Below, in pieces: positions 6,914 through 14,733 of a stretch of DNA of 30,248 bases. Position 1 is the first letter of the stretch, and every line of letters begins with the position of its first letter. Location of the stretch: positions 1 to 30,248 of the forward strand of contig JAEHDC010000065.1 of the NCBI GenBank assembly GCA_016880595.1, in the 5' to 3' direction. Origin of the DNA: Candidatus Saccharimonadota bacterium (GTDB taxonomy: Bacteria > Patescibacteriota > Saccharimonadia > Saccharimonadales > EFPC-124). Both the position numbers and the translations under genes were made by a program. The notes beneath the pieces were generated by a model, which worked only from the letters and a program-made list of their open reading frames with translations, had not been told where the DNA came from and did not search any database.

Positions 6914-7585
6914 TTACAAAACCAATTTGCGTGGCTGCACTATGCGTTTTTTATTGGGTGTCGCAATGGTCGTAGGAATTAGTATTTTTTGAATTTTTTC
7001 TCTAATTGCTGTAGATAATTCTACTTCACCACATCTCTCGTAGGCATCTGCTAGAATGCGCAGGCTTTGTGGATTTGGCTCCAGTTCTACGGCTTTCTCT
7101 AAGGACGAAATCATTTTTTTATTATCGCCCATCTTCTCTTGAACTTTAGCATAGGCAACGTAGCGTGCAGCCAAGCCGCTTTCCATCTCTATTGCCTGCT
7201 CAAAAGCAATTGCAGCCTTGTCGTACTGACCTGTTTCGTAATAAATCAAACCAACATTATGCAAGCTGCTAGCACTTGGCTCAAGGCTTTGAGCAATCTC
7301 AAAGCACTCAATTGCATCGTTAAATGCGCGCTGCTTGGAATAGAGAATACCCAATCGGTTATAAGCGGCCGCATTACGCTCATCTACGCGCAAAATTGTT
7401 AGCAGAGCTTTTTCGGCACTTAGATATTTTTTCTCGCGCAAACCAATCTGCGCAATTTGCCAGAGCTTGTCCAGCCGATCAGAAATACGCGCTGGCAATT
7501 GTTGTTCAGCTTGCTCGGTAGTATCCCTGTAAAACTCCCAGATTGCCAGGGCGCCGAACGCTGCGACTATAAATAATGTAAACAT
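6914..7585 (-). CDS. Membrane-anchored tetratricopeptide-repeat protein
   Basis: A 223-residue protein with one N-terminal membrane segment (residues about 1-16, FTLFIVAAFGALAIWEF) and no cleavage site, followed by roughly four TPR units between residues 45 and 195. Repeat signatures include AYNRLGILYSKQRAFNDAIE, LHNVGLIYYETGQYDKAAIAFEQA and a degenerate last unit around LRILADAYERCGEVELS. TPR arrays hold protein partners together; the partner is unknown. It follows holB by 20 bases but has its own TATAAT only 12 bases before the ATG and no Shine-Dalgarno, so its mRNA may be almost leaderless. The C-terminal 25 residues are basic. Confidence 0.8.
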   Translation of the reverse strand: MFTLFIVAAFGALAIWEFYRDTTEQAEQQLPARISDRLDKLWQIAQIGLREKKYLSAEKALLTILRVDERNAAAYNRLGILYSKQRAFNDAIECFEIAQSLEPSASSLHNVGLIYYETGQYDKAAIAFEQAIEMESGLAARYVAYAKVQEKMGDNKKMISSLEKAVELEPNPQSLRILADAYERCGEVELSTAIREKIQKILIPTTIATPNKKRIVQPRKLVL

Positions 7586-7597
7586 ATTTCAACAACT

Positions 7598-7603
7598 ATT
7601 ATA
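7598..7603 (-). promoter_or_regulatory. -10 box of the TPR gene (near-leaderless)
   Basis: A perfect TATAAT with no good -35 at 17 bp. Only 12 bases separate it from the ATG at 7583-7585, so the 5' leader should be about 5 bases. It lies in the gap between the holB stop and the TPR start. Confidence 0.5.
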
Positions 7604-7605
7604 CA

Positions 7606-8445
7606 CTAAAATGCCGTAAACAAGTACAAAAGTTGCGCTCGTAAATTGCCATTTTGCTTGATATTTTTTTGACAGTCTTGCAACAAGTCGGCACCTTTTT
7701 GCCATTTTTGATCTGTTGTAGCGGCAATTTGCAAGCAGACCATACGCGACACGGCGCCAAGAACTTCTAGGGCAATTCCACGGTCTTTTACTAGATCCTG
7801 AATGCGTAAAAGCCTCTCATATTTACCTTCTGTAATGAGCTTTTTGGCAGTTTGCATCAGCTCAATTTGTTTATTTAAAAAATCGTCATCATGCAACAAG
7901 CGCATAGTTGTGCCAATCCGGCCGTCAGCAATAAAAAGTAGTTGATTAAGTTGTGCCGAAGTAGTATTTGGCCGACTTTGCTTAATTAGTTCGGCAATCT
8001 GACTACTCTCTGTAGGCAGAATTTTTACTGGCTGCAGGCGTGAAATTATCGTCGGCAATAGTTCGCCTACCTCTGGCGCTAACAAGATAAAAGTTAAATT
8101 TGGCCGTGGTTCCTCAAGCAGTTTTAGCAAAGAGTTTTGCGCCTCTATACTCATCAATTCGGCATGATCAATAATTACAATTTGGTGGTTGCGCAAGCGG
8201 CTACGTGTGTTTTTGTATAGTTCGCGAATAGTTTCAATCCCAATTGCGGTGCCGTCGTCAGACTTAATCACGCTTATAAATTCTTCATCGGTCAAGTTGG
8301 CAGACCATGCTAAAGCGACCGTTAGCTTACCAACCCCGTCTGGGCCATAAAATAACAGTGCATGTGGTTTACTGTTTTGTAGAGCCAAAAGCTGCGCCTT
8401 GGTTGATGGGTTTAGAATTAAATACTCAAAATCTACATTGCGCAT
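7606..8445 (-). CDS. holB: DNA polymerase III delta'-type clamp-loader subunit
   Basis: A 279-residue AAA+ protein. It has LLFYGPDGVGKL, a Walker A-like loop whose usual Thr/Ser is Leu, then IVIIDHAELM at the Walker B position, and AQNSLLKLLEEP, the hallmark helix of clamp-loader delta'. SRLQP stands where the ATP-hydrolysing subunits have SRC. Delta' does not need ATP hydrolysis, so these changes fit. It would help load the sliding clamp on DNA. It is short beside E. coli delta' (334), and the zinc-binding cysteines of the long form are absent. ATG 8443-8445 overlaps the pseudouridine synthase stop by one base (TAATG). Confidence 0.85.
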   Translation of the reverse strand: MRNVDFEYLILNPSTKAQLLALQNSKPHALLFYGPDGVGKLTVALAWSANLTDEEFISVIKSDDGTAIGIETIRELYKNTRSRLRNHQIVIIDHAELMSIEAQNSLLKLLEEPRPNLTFILLAPEVGELLPTIISRLQPVKILPTESSQIAELIKQSRPNTTSAQLNQLLFIADGRIGTTMRLLHDDDFLNKQIELMQTAKKLITEGKYERLLRIQDLVKDRGIALEVLGAVSRMVCLQIAATTDQKWQKGADLLQDCQKNIKQNGNLRAQLLYLFTAF

Positions 8446-9311
8446 TATAAGTCCCTTAAAAAATCCTCAAGTTCATCTGGCAATGGCGCCACAAAAGTTG
8501 TGCGTTCTTTTGTTGGCAAGGTAATTTCTAAAGAGTAAGCATGTAAAAATAGCCGGTTAAGACGCGGCTCAGGCTGGCCGTAAAATTGGTCGCCAACAAT
8601 TGGGCAGCCTAGGTATTGCATGTGGACACGGAGTTGGTGCGTACGACCAGTGTGCGGAGCAAGCTCTAATAATGTGTAGTCATCATAATTTTTTAGTGTT
8701 TTGTAAGCCGTTTCGGCAGGCTTGCCGTTGCCGCCAACTCTAAAAGTTTGTGGTTTTTTTGGATTGCGTTCAATTGGCAAATGTAAAATTGCTGATGCGT
8801 TTTTTGGCGTACCTTTTACCAAAGCCAAATAGGTCTTTTTGACCTTGCGCTGAGAAAATTGCTTTTGCAGCCACAGTTTAGTCGAGTGATTTTTGGCAGC
8901 AATAATCACACCTGAGGTGCCTCTGTCGAGACGGTGCACAATGCCTGGGCGATTTGTTTCATTGCCATCTGTAGTGCGAGGCCTAATAAACTCTGCTACT
9001 GTAAACTCATCATTTGCAGCGCCTTTGGAGTGCGTTAGGATGCCTGACGGTTTGTTAATTACAATTACGTCGTCATTTTCAAAAATAATCGGCAATGTTT
9101 TTTGCGAAAAGTCTAATCTTTTAGCGATTTTAATCTCAATTTTGTCGCCAGCGCTAAGCTTTTGGCTTGATTTTGCAGCCCTGCCATTAACCGTTATATC
9201 ATTTTTTTCTATATATTTTTGAACCTGGCTACGCGAAAGTTCCGGCAACTCATTTGCTAAATATGAATCGAGCCTGTCGCTCGCCTCAACTACGGTAAAT
9301 ACTTGTTCCAT
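8445..9311 (-). CDS. rluD: RluD-family 23S rRNA pseudouridine synthase
   Basis: A 288-residue RluA/RluD-family enzyme that isomerises uridines in RNA. An N-terminal S4 RNA-binding domain (about 12-60, SRSQVQKYIEKNDITVNG) precedes the catalytic domain, which has INKPSGILTH and the motif GIVHRLDRGTSG with catalytic D129. Near the C-terminus are HTGRTHQLRVHM and VGDQFYG. The length is close to RluD (326) and RluC; the exact target site is inferred, and RluD is the best guess because of the S4 domain. ATG 9309-9311 shares one base with the trpS stop (TGATG). An in-frame GTG one codon upstream is a possible alternative start. It is the middle gene of trpS-rluD-holB. Confidence 0.87.
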   Translation of the reverse strand: MEQVFTVVEASDRLDSYLANELPELSRSQVQKYIEKNDITVNGRAAKSSQKLSAGDKIEIKIAKRLDFSQKTLPIIFENDDVIVINKPSGILTHSKGAANDEFTVAEFIRPRTTDGNETNRPGIVHRLDRGTSGVIIAAKNHSTKLWLQKQFSQRKVKKTYLALVKGTPKNASAILHLPIERNPKKPQTFRVGGNGKPAETAYKTLKNYDDYTLLELAPHTGRTHQLRVHMQYLGCPIVGDQFYGQPEPRLNRLFLHAYSLEITLPTKERTTFVAPLPDELEDFLRDL

Positions 9312-10384
9312 CACCTTTGACGCAGGCCAACTGCCTGTTGCACTCTAAGCAGCTGAGCGCCAGCAATTTCCCTAGCCCGCTCTTCGCCATGCTGTAGTTT
9401 TTGCATCAGTTTTTGCTCATCAATTTGCTCAAGTCCGTTCTGAAATTTACTCAAAAAGCTGCCAATTTCATTTGCAACAGCTTTTTTAAGATCGCCATAG
9501 CTTGTTTTACCTTCCCACTCGCAGTTTATTGCTTCTTGTGGGCGATCCTGTAGCAAGGCCAAGATCTCTAACAGGTTTGCAACTCCAGGTTGGTTTACCC
9601 TGTCAAATTTAATTTGACCGAGGCTGTCTGTCGTGGCAGACATTACTTTTTTTGCCGCAATTTTTGGCGTGTCACTGAGTAGAATTACGCCAGATTCGTC
9701 TGTATCAGACTTACTCATTTTTTTAGTTGGATTACGCAGGCTTCTGATGCGCAAAGCTTTGCTGAGGCCAGAAAACTCAAGCTGCTGTTTCCAGGGTTCA
9801 GGGACGGTAGTAAAGACGCCGTTTGCAAAAACGTCTTTAAAGCGTTCGTTAATGCGCAGACCAATGTCGCGAGTAATTTCTAGGTGTTGTTTTTGGTCGT
9901 CACCAAGCGGCACATATTGCGCATTGTACAACAAAATATCAGCCGCCATTAAAACTGGATAGTTAAAGAGGCCAACTGTAACAGACTCGTTTTGCTGACC
10001 ACTTGATTTGTCTTTGTATTGTGTCATCCGGCCAAGTTCGCCCATGTGCGTGAAGCAATCTAAAATCCATGCCAATTCTGCGTGTTGCGACACAAAACTT
10101 TGGCGGTAGATTGTAACATTGGAACTACTAAGATCAATTGCGCCAGCTGCAACGTAAATTTTTACGTTTTGAATGGTATTTTGGTACAGTTCGTCGTGAT
10201 TTATTTGTGTCGTAAAAGAATGTAAATCCGGCACAAACATAAAGAAATCATGGGTTTGTCCATATTTCTTAGCTAGTCGCGACATTGGGAGAATAGCGCC
10301 AAGATAATTGGCAATAGTTAGGTTGCTGTTAGAACGCAGGCCTGTTAACACGCGTGGCCGATGGGAATTTTGTAATTGGCTCAT
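9311..10384 (-). CDS. trpS: Tryptophanyl-tRNA synthetase
   Basis: A 357-residue class I aminoacyl-tRNA synthetase that charges tRNA-Trp. The HIGH-type signature is TIAN (23-26) before YLGA; Bacillus TrpRS has TIGN here, so this is a Gly-to-Ala variant. Other marks are DLHSFT (53-58), GDDQKQHLEITRDI (161-174), and KMSKS (222-226). It leads a three-gene coupled unit with rluD and holB. No clear Shine-Dalgarno precedes ATG 10382-10384. A short Trp-containing reading frame lies 53 bases upstream (see findings). The window also encodes its substrate tRNA. Confidence 0.95.
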   Translation of the reverse strand: MSQLQNSHRPRVLTGLRSNSNLTIANYLGAILPMSRLAKKYGQTHDFFMFVPDLHSFTTQINHDELYQNTIQNVKIYVAAGAIDLSSSNVTIYRQSFVSQHAELAWILDCFTHMGELGRMTQYKDKSSGQQNESVTVGLFNYPVLMAADILLYNAQYVPLGDDQKQHLEITRDIGLRINERFKDVFANGVFTTVPEPWKQQLEFSGLSKALRIRSLRNPTKKMSKSDTDESGVILLSDTPKIAAKKVMSATTDSLGQIKFDRVNQPGVANLLEILALLQDRPQEAINCEWEGKTSYGDLKKAVANEIGSFLSKFQNGLEQIDEQKLMQKLQHGEERAREIAGAQLLRVQQAVGLRQR

Positions 10385-10437
10385 AAAAAATCTCGTTTAC
10401 TTTTGTTGGGTTTTTGCGCAAGGAGCGCCAGAAATAA

Positions 10438-10491
10438 TCATCCCCATCGCCAGGTATGCGAGTGCAATTGTGAAGTTTGAGCTAAAACCAT
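10438..10491 (-). other. Possible 17-codon leader peptide above trpS
   Basis: ATG 10489-10491 opens a frame of 17 residues, MVLAQTSQLHSHTWRWG, ending at TGA. Two of the last four residues are tryptophan. It ends 53 bases before trpS. No convincing ribosome site is seen, and no strong antiterminator/terminator pair is obvious after it, so the frame may be chance. A CGCTCC-TTGCGC stretch below it could form only a weak stem. Confidence 0.2.
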
Positions 10492-10541
10492 GTCTTAAGT
10501 TTACTTTTTGTTGACAGATATGTAAAGCTTCTTAAAACAAA

Positions 10542-10560
10542 CAGCGCCTGTTGGGCGCTG
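10542..10560 (-). terminator. Terminator of the infA-rpsI operon
   Basis: On the minus strand CAGCGCC, a five-base loop, and GGCGCTG are followed by TTTGTTTTAAG. It begins 9 bases after the rpsI stop and closes the long ribosomal/RNA-polymerase transcription unit. Confidence 0.85.
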
Positions 10561-10569
10561 AATGTTTTG

Positions 10570-10968
10570 TTAACGTTTGGAGAATTGTTCTCTTGCACGT
10601 GCGCCGCGTAGGCCGTACTTTTTGGATTCCTTCTCGCGTGGGTCGCGTTTGAGCAAGCCGGCTTTTTTAAGCGTACCGCGAAGGTCGTCATTCATTGCAC
10701 TCATAGCCTTGCTAATTGCAAGCTTTATAGCATCAACCTGACCGGATTGGCCGCCGCCATCAACTAAAATAGTAATGTCGTAGTCTTTTTCTTTGCCGAT
10801 AAGACGAAGCGGCACAATCAATTCGCTAAGCCAAGCTTCGTTGCCACAAAAGTATTCGGCAGCTGGTTTTTGATTGATAGTAATTGAGCCTTTGCCTTTC
10901 ATCAAGCGCGCTTTGGCTGTGCTTGATTTTCGGCGGCCTAATCCGTAAAAATATTCGCTGTTAGTCAT
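10570..10968 (-). CDS. rpsI: 30S ribosomal protein S9 (uS9)
   Basis: 132 residues, close to the E. coli length (130). GLGRRKSSTAKARLMKGKG near the N-terminus and the GGGQSGQVDAIKLAISKA segment are typical. The C-terminus ends KYGLRGARAREQFSKR; the last Arg reaches the P-site tRNA anticodon in known ribosomes. The gene starts one base after rplM and is the last in its operon, right before the terminator. Confidence 0.97.
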   Translation of the reverse strand: MTNSEYFYGLGRRKSSTAKARLMKGKGSITINQKPAAEYFCGNEAWLSELIVPLRLIGKEKDYDITILVDGGGQSGQVDAIKLAISKAMSAMNDDLRGTLKKAGLLKRDPREKESKKYGLRGARAREQFSKR

Positions 10969-10969
10969 A

Positions 10970-11404
10970 TTATTTTTCTACCTTTACTTCAACAGGTTGC
11001 TGTGACGCATGTGCATGCACGCTTCCTGGATAAACCTTGAGGCGCTTCATGCGGTCGTCAAGCAACTTGTTTTTTGGCAGCATGCCGCGTACAGCATCAA
11101 TGATAACTTTTGTGGAGTCTCTCTCGATCTGTTCTTTAAGGCTGCGCTCTTTAATGCCGCCCGGAAAACCGGAATGGCGGTAGTATTTTTTATCTGTCAT
11201 TTTATCGCCAGTTACAACAAGCTTAGCTGAGTTTATGACAACAACGTAATCGCCGCCATCAATGTGAGCAGTGTAAGTTGGCTTGTATTTGCCAATTAGA
11301 TATTTTGCAATAGTAGTAGATAGACGTCCAAGCGTTGCTTCGCTAGCGTCAACCTGAAGCCATTTGCGTGTAACTTCGACTGGTTTTTGGCTGTAAGTTT
11401 TCAT
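10970..11404 (-). CDS. rplM: 50S ribosomal protein L13 (uL13)
   Basis: 144 residues (E. coli 142). Key segments are WLQVDASEATLGRLST, the GKYKPTYTAHIDGGDYVVVIN core, YYRHSGFPGG and AVRGMLPKNKL. An early assembly protein of the large subunit. It is paired with rpsI as in most bacteria and separated from rplQ by two bases. A short His/Ala-rich tail (VHAHASQQPVEVKVEK) ends it. Confidence 0.97.
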   Translation of the reverse strand: MKTYSQKPVEVTRKWLQVDASEATLGRLSTTIAKYLIGKYKPTYTAHIDGGDYVVVINSAKLVVTGDKMTDKKYYRHSGFPGGIKERSLKEQIERDSTKVIIDAVRGMLPKNKLLDDRMKRLKVYPGSVHAHASQQPVEVKVEK

Positions 11405-11406
11405 GA

Positions 11407-11832
11407 TTATTTACCTGCCTTTTGAGTAGCTTTTGCCACTTCTTTTGGCTTTTCTTCTATTTCTACTTCGGTGATATCATCTACAAAGCTAACTTTGGCC
11501 ATTTGAGTATTGTCGCCAACTCGCAAGCGCGTCTGCTTAATGCGCAGGTGACCGCTATTTCGGCCAGAAAGTTTTGGTGTAATTCCGTCAACAAGCTTAT
11601 GCGCTGCCTCAACTGTACTAAGGCCAGCAATTACCATGCGACGATTGTGTAGGTCTTGCTTTTTGGCTTTTGTAATTAAATCTTCAAGATAAGGAACGAC
11701 TTCCTTGGCCTTTTGAAGAGTAGTTTCGATCTGACCATAGGTCACGATAGATGTGGCGAGACCTTTTATAAGAGCCTTGCGCTGATCACGCTCGCGACCG
11801 AATTTTCGGCCTTTATTTCCATGACTATGCAT
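11407..11832 (-). CDS. rplQ: 50S ribosomal protein L17 (bL17)
   Basis: 141 residues against 127 in E. coli. The N-terminal HGNKGRKFGRERDQRKALIKGL block is diagnostic in its key residues (two G-R-x-F/R turns), and TLQKAKEVVPYLEDLITKAK follows. The C-terminal 25 residues are a Glu/Lys-rich extension (EIEEKPKEVAKATQKAGK). bL17 lines the exit region of the peptide tunnel. Located two bases after rpoA, the usual order. Confidence 0.96.
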   Translation of the reverse strand: MHSHGNKGRKFGRERDQRKALIKGLATSIVTYGQIETTLQKAKEVVPYLEDLITKAKKQDLHNRRMVIAGLSTVEAAHKLVDGITPKLSGRNSGHLRIKQTRLRVGDNTQMAKVSFVDDITEVEIEEKPKEVAKATQKAGK

Positions 11833-11834
11833 AC

Positions 11835-12758
11835 CTAAAGCTCCAGCTCCGCCATCTTGTCTTTTACTTCGTCAAGCGCTTTGCTGCCAAAACCTTTAAG
11901 CTCACGTAGTTCGGTATCACTCAAGGTCACAAGATCGTTAATTGTACGGATGTCGTTGTTAATTAAAGCATTAGTTGTGCGCGCAGTAAGATTCAAGTCC
12001 TCAATTGGAGTCATCAGTTCTGCTGCGCCACGGTCATAGCCTTTTACGCCAACAGCTGGTCCAGCTTCGACTTTTGTACTGCCAGCAAGTGCGGTGTATT
12101 GGTTTACGAGAATTGCGGCTGCTTCCTCAAAAGCGTCACGTGGACTAATTGAACCATCTGTATCAACTGTCAAGCTTAGCTTGTTGAGGTCAGTTGCTTG
12201 ACCAACACGAGTGTTTTCAACCTTGTAGCGAACTCTTAAAACTGGACTAAACAAAGCATCTAGGGCAATAAAGTCGCTATTTACACGGCGTGCAGTTGAC
12301 TCTTCAATAGTTCTATAACCTCGGCCACCTTCAACAACAATATCCATAACAAAGTTTGCTTTTGGATCATCAATAGTTGCGATGATAACACCCTTATTAA
12401 CCACTTCAACATCAGATGTGGCTTGAATGTCGCCAGCCGTAACAACGCCAGCGCCGTGTTTTTCCAAACGGACGGTGACTGGTTCGTCATTATAGCTAAC
12501 AAAGCTGACATTTTTAATGTTAAGCATAACGTCTACAACGTCTTCTTTTACACCAGGGACGGTCGTAAACTCATGCGTTACGCCTTCGATTCTAAAGGAC
12601 GTAGCAGCTGCGCCATGGATACTACTAAGTAGTACGCGGCGCATACTGTTGCCCAGCGTCATGCCGTAACCTTTGTGAAGTGGCTCGACAACAAACGTTG
12701 CGCTAGTTGATGTGTGCTCTTCAATGCGAGCTAATGTTGGGTTGTGAATGACTTTCAT
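11835..12758 (-). CDS. rpoA: RNA polymerase alpha subunit
   Basis: 307 residues, slightly short of E. coli (329). The N-terminal assembly domain carries EPLHKGYGMTLGNSMRRVLL and the GVKEDVVDVMLNIK strand. The C-terminal domain from about residue 245 has the helix-hairpin-helix ELKGFGSKALDEVKDKM, which binds UP-element DNA and activators. It lies between rpsD and rplQ in the standard order. GGAG ten bases before the ATG is the ribosome site in a 33-base gap. Confidence 0.97.
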   Translation of the reverse strand: MKVIHNPTLARIEEHTSTSATFVVEPLHKGYGMTLGNSMRRVLLSSIHGAAATSFRIEGVTHEFTTVPGVKEDVVDVMLNIKNVSFVSYNDEPVTVRLEKHGAGVVTAGDIQATSDVEVVNKGVIIATIDDPKANFVMDIVVEGGRGYRTIEESTARRVNSDFIALDALFSPVLRVRYKVENTRVGQATDLNKLSLTVDTDGSISPRDAFEEAAAILVNQYTALAGSTKVEAGPAVGVKGYDRGAAELMTPIEDLNLTARTTNALINNDIRTINDLVTLSDTELRELKGFGSKALDEVKDKMAELEL

Positions 12759-12791
12759 TCTCGGCGTTCTCCTTGCCTTCTTTAAAAAGCC

Positions 12792-13409
12792 TTAACGTGA
12801 GTAATACTCAACGATCAATTGTTCATTAATATCTGCTTCTGCTTCTTTTCGCGTTGGCAGACCGGTGATTGTAATGGTCATTTTTTTAGCGTCACTCTTC
12901 AGCCAGCTCAGGGAAGATTGATTGGTTTCTTTAATGACATCGTCGAGTTTGCTAAAGTATTGCGTTTTTGTGCTTGCTGGGCGAACTGTAATTACATCGC
13001 CTTGCTTTACACGCAAGCTAGGGATGTCAACTCGAATGCCATTAACCATAAGATGGCCATGGCTCACAAGCTGACGCGAACCGCGGCGACTGACTGACCA
13101 GCCTGCGCGATAAACAACGTTATCCAGCCGACGCTCCAGAAGCTGCAATAAAACACTACCGGATTGACCAGTTGTGCGGCTTGCTTCTTTCATTAGATTA
13201 GAAAATTGCTTTTCTAGCAGTCCGTACAGGCGACGAACTTTTTGTTTTTCGCGTAATTGTTGTGCGTACATACTCTGTTTGCCCTGACGACCGTAGGCGT
13301 GAACACCTGGAATACCAGTTTTCTTTGCCATAACCTTGTGGGCTTTAGGATGCAGCGCGTAACCTTCGCGACGGGATTGTTTAACAATAGGGCTACGATC
13401 TCGTGCCAT
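12792..13409 (-). CDS. rpsD: 30S ribosomal protein S4 (uS4), zinc-free form
   Basis: 205 residues, the E. coli length. The N-terminal domain (1-about 95) has no cysteine, so it is the C-minus type without a zinc knuckle. The S4 RNA-binding domain follows with LERRLDNVVYRAGWSVSRR and HGHLMVNGIRVDIPS. A primary 16S rRNA binder that nucleates small-subunit assembly. It lies two bases after rpsK. Confidence 0.97.
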   Translation of the reverse strand: MARDRSPIVKQSRREGYALHPKAHKVMAKKTGIPGVHAYGRQGKQSMYAQQLREKQKVRRLYGLLEKQFSNLMKEASRTTGQSGSVLLQLLERRLDNVVYRAGWSVSRRGSRQLVSHGHLMVNGIRVDIPSLRVKQGDVITVRPASTKTQYFSKLDDVIKETNQSSLSWLKSDAKKMTITITGLPTRKEAEADINEQLIVEYYSR

Positions 13410-13411
13410 AT

Positions 13412-13807
13412 CTATGCCCTCCTTGCCTTACGTGGACGCACACCACCATGCGGCTCACCTGTTTTATCTTCGATACTATCTACTTTGATACCAACACCTT
13501 GCAACGCACGGATTGCAGCATCTCGGCCAAGGCCGACGCCCTTAACGTAAACATCTACAGTGCTCATGCCATACGATTGCTTAGCTGCTGATGCAGCTTT
13601 TTCGCTAGCAACTTGAGCGGCGTAAGCTGTGCCTTTTTTAGAGCCCTTAAAGCCCATAGCACCAGCACTAGCAGTAGTGAGCGCGTTGCCCTTTCTGTCC
13701 GTAAAAGTGACAAGTGTGTTATTAAATGTAGCTTTAATGTGCATTGCGCCAGCAGGTACGCTGCGCTTTGCCTTCTTCTTGGTTGATGTAGGTTTATTCT
13801 CTGCCAT
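13412..13807 (-). CDS. rpsK: 30S ribosomal protein S11 (uS11)
   Basis: 131 residues (E. coli 129). HIKATFNNTLVTFTDRKGN, SAGAMGFKGSKKGTAYAAQ and GLGRDAAIRALQGVGIKV are the family core; the tail RPRKARRA is the usual basic end. It sits on the small-subunit platform near the mRNA exit. A lysine-rich 20-residue N-terminal extension precedes the core. Gene order rpsM-rpsK-rpsD-rpoA is conserved. Confidence 0.97.
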   Translation of the reverse strand: MAENKPTSTKKKAKRSVPAGAMHIKATFNNTLVTFTDRKGNALTTASAGAMGFKGSKKGTAYAAQVASEKAASAAKQSYGMSTVDVYVKGVGLGRDAAIRALQGVGIKVDSIEDKTGEPHGGVRPRKARRA

Positions 13808-13816
13808 ATCTTGATC

Positions 13817-14203
13817 CTAGGTCTTTGAAGCCACTTTCTTCTTAGTCCCACCAACCGTTACTTTTTTACCACGTCGTGTACGAGCATTTGTACGCGTACG
13901 TTGACCGCGACTCGGCAAATTTGCTGCATGACGCAGGCCACGATAAGCCTTAATCTCCTTGAGACGTTTGATATTGCCAGTCACAACACGCTGTAATTCA
14001 CCTTCTACGGTGTAATTAGCAGAAATTTCATCACGAATAAGCTGTAATTCGCTCTCGCTCAAATCCTTCACGCGTGTGGTTGGATTAATTTTTGTTGCAT
14101 CCAAAATGTTGGCAGCATAATGAGGTCCAATGCCGTAAATATAAGTAAGCGCAATTTGCACTTGCTTATCTGTTGGAATAGTAACACCAGCAATTCGCGC
14201 CAT
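13817..14203 (-). CDS. rpsM: 30S ribosomal protein S13 (uS13)
   Basis: 128 residues against 118 in E. coli. MARIAGVTIPTDKQVQIALTY-type start, IYGIGPHYAANIL and the GLRHAANLPSRGQRTRTNAR basic tail are diagnostic. It contacts P-site tRNA and the large subunit through bridges B1a/b. Ten extra basic residues extend the C-terminus (GGTKKKVASKT). It starts two bases after the short rpmJ gene. Confidence 0.97.
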   Translation of the reverse strand: MARIAGVTIPTDKQVQIALTYIYGIGPHYAANILDATKINPTTRVKDLSESELQLIRDEISANYTVEGELQRVVTGNIKRLKEIKAYRGLRHAANLPSRGQRTRTNARTRRGKKVTVGGTKKKVASKT

Positions 14204-14205
14204 TG

Positions 14206-14319
14206 TTAGCCCTGCCTCTGCTTATTTTTTGGATTTTTGCGGTCTATGAAAAATAGAACGCCTTTGCGCCGCGTAAAAAAACCTTTACCGCGCCGTTTAA
14301 CACTTGGTTGAACCTTCAC
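14206..14319 (-). CDS. rpmJ: 50S ribosomal protein L36 (bL36), zinc-free, GTG start
   Basis: A 37-residue gene with a GTG start. The product is MKVQPSVKRRGKGFF, then TRRKGVLFFIDRKNP and KNKQRQG. It matches bL36 in length, in MKVxxSVKxR and in the KQRQG end. The family's zinc ligands (three Cys and one His) are all replaced here. GTG 14317-14319 has GGAG at eight bases. An ATG five bases upstream is out of frame and meets TGA two codons later. Its place between infA and rpsM is the classical one. Confidence 0.93.
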   Translation of the reverse strand: MKVQPSVKRRGKGFFTRRKGVLFFIDRKNPKNKQRQG

Positions 14320-14351
14320 GCCATAATCTCCTTCGCGCTTGATCCTTACGG

Positions 14352-14642
14352 TTAATCTTTTAAGCGGAAGATGATTCTGCCCTTTGTAAGATCGTAAGGG
14401 GTTAACTCAACTTCCACTTTGTCCCCTGGTACCAGACGGATGTAGTGCTTGCGCATTTTACCGGCTATATACCCGAGGATTACATGGCCATTTTCAAGTT
14501 CGATTCTAAACTTTGCACTAGGCAAAGCCTCTAAAACCACTCCAACTAATTTAATAACCTCTTTGCCCTCTTGAGTCGAACGTTGGCTAGTGCCACGTGA
14601 ACCCTTTGAGGTTGGTCTTTTAGTTTTCTTGATATTGGCCAT
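14352..14642 (-). CDS. infA: Translation initiation factor IF-1
   Basis: 96 residues: an OB fold that binds the 30S A site during initiation. The core from about residue 25 matches IF-1 closely (VLEALPSAKFRIELENGH, GKMRKHYIRLVPGDKV, LTPYDLTKGRIIFR). An extra basic, Ser/Thr-rich N-terminus of about 22 residues (KKTKRPTSKGSRGTSQRS) is unusual beside the 72-residue E. coli protein, and no internal ATG would remove it. It is first in its operon. The promoter TATAAT is only 15 bases before the ATG and there is no Shine-Dalgarno, so the transcript is nearly leaderless. Confidence 0.95.
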   Translation of the reverse strand: MANIKKTKRPTSKGSRGTSQRSTQEGKEVIKLVGVVLEALPSAKFRIELENGHVILGYIAGKMRKHYIRLVPGDKVEVELTPYDLTKGRIIFRLKD

Positions 14643-14657
14643 AAATTACAGTTATTG

Positions 14658-14686
14658 ATTATACAGGGAATTACATCTGTTGTAAA
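14658..14686 (-). promoter_or_regulatory. Promoter of the infA-rpsI operon
   Basis: TTTACA (14681-14686), 17-bp spacer, TATAAT (14658-14663). The transcript should start near 14651, leaving about eight bases before the infA ATG. Confidence 0.75.
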
Positions 14687-14733
14687 GGGCTTTTTGAAAT
14701 AATGAGCTATAAAGTTTAATCATCAAGAACGGT

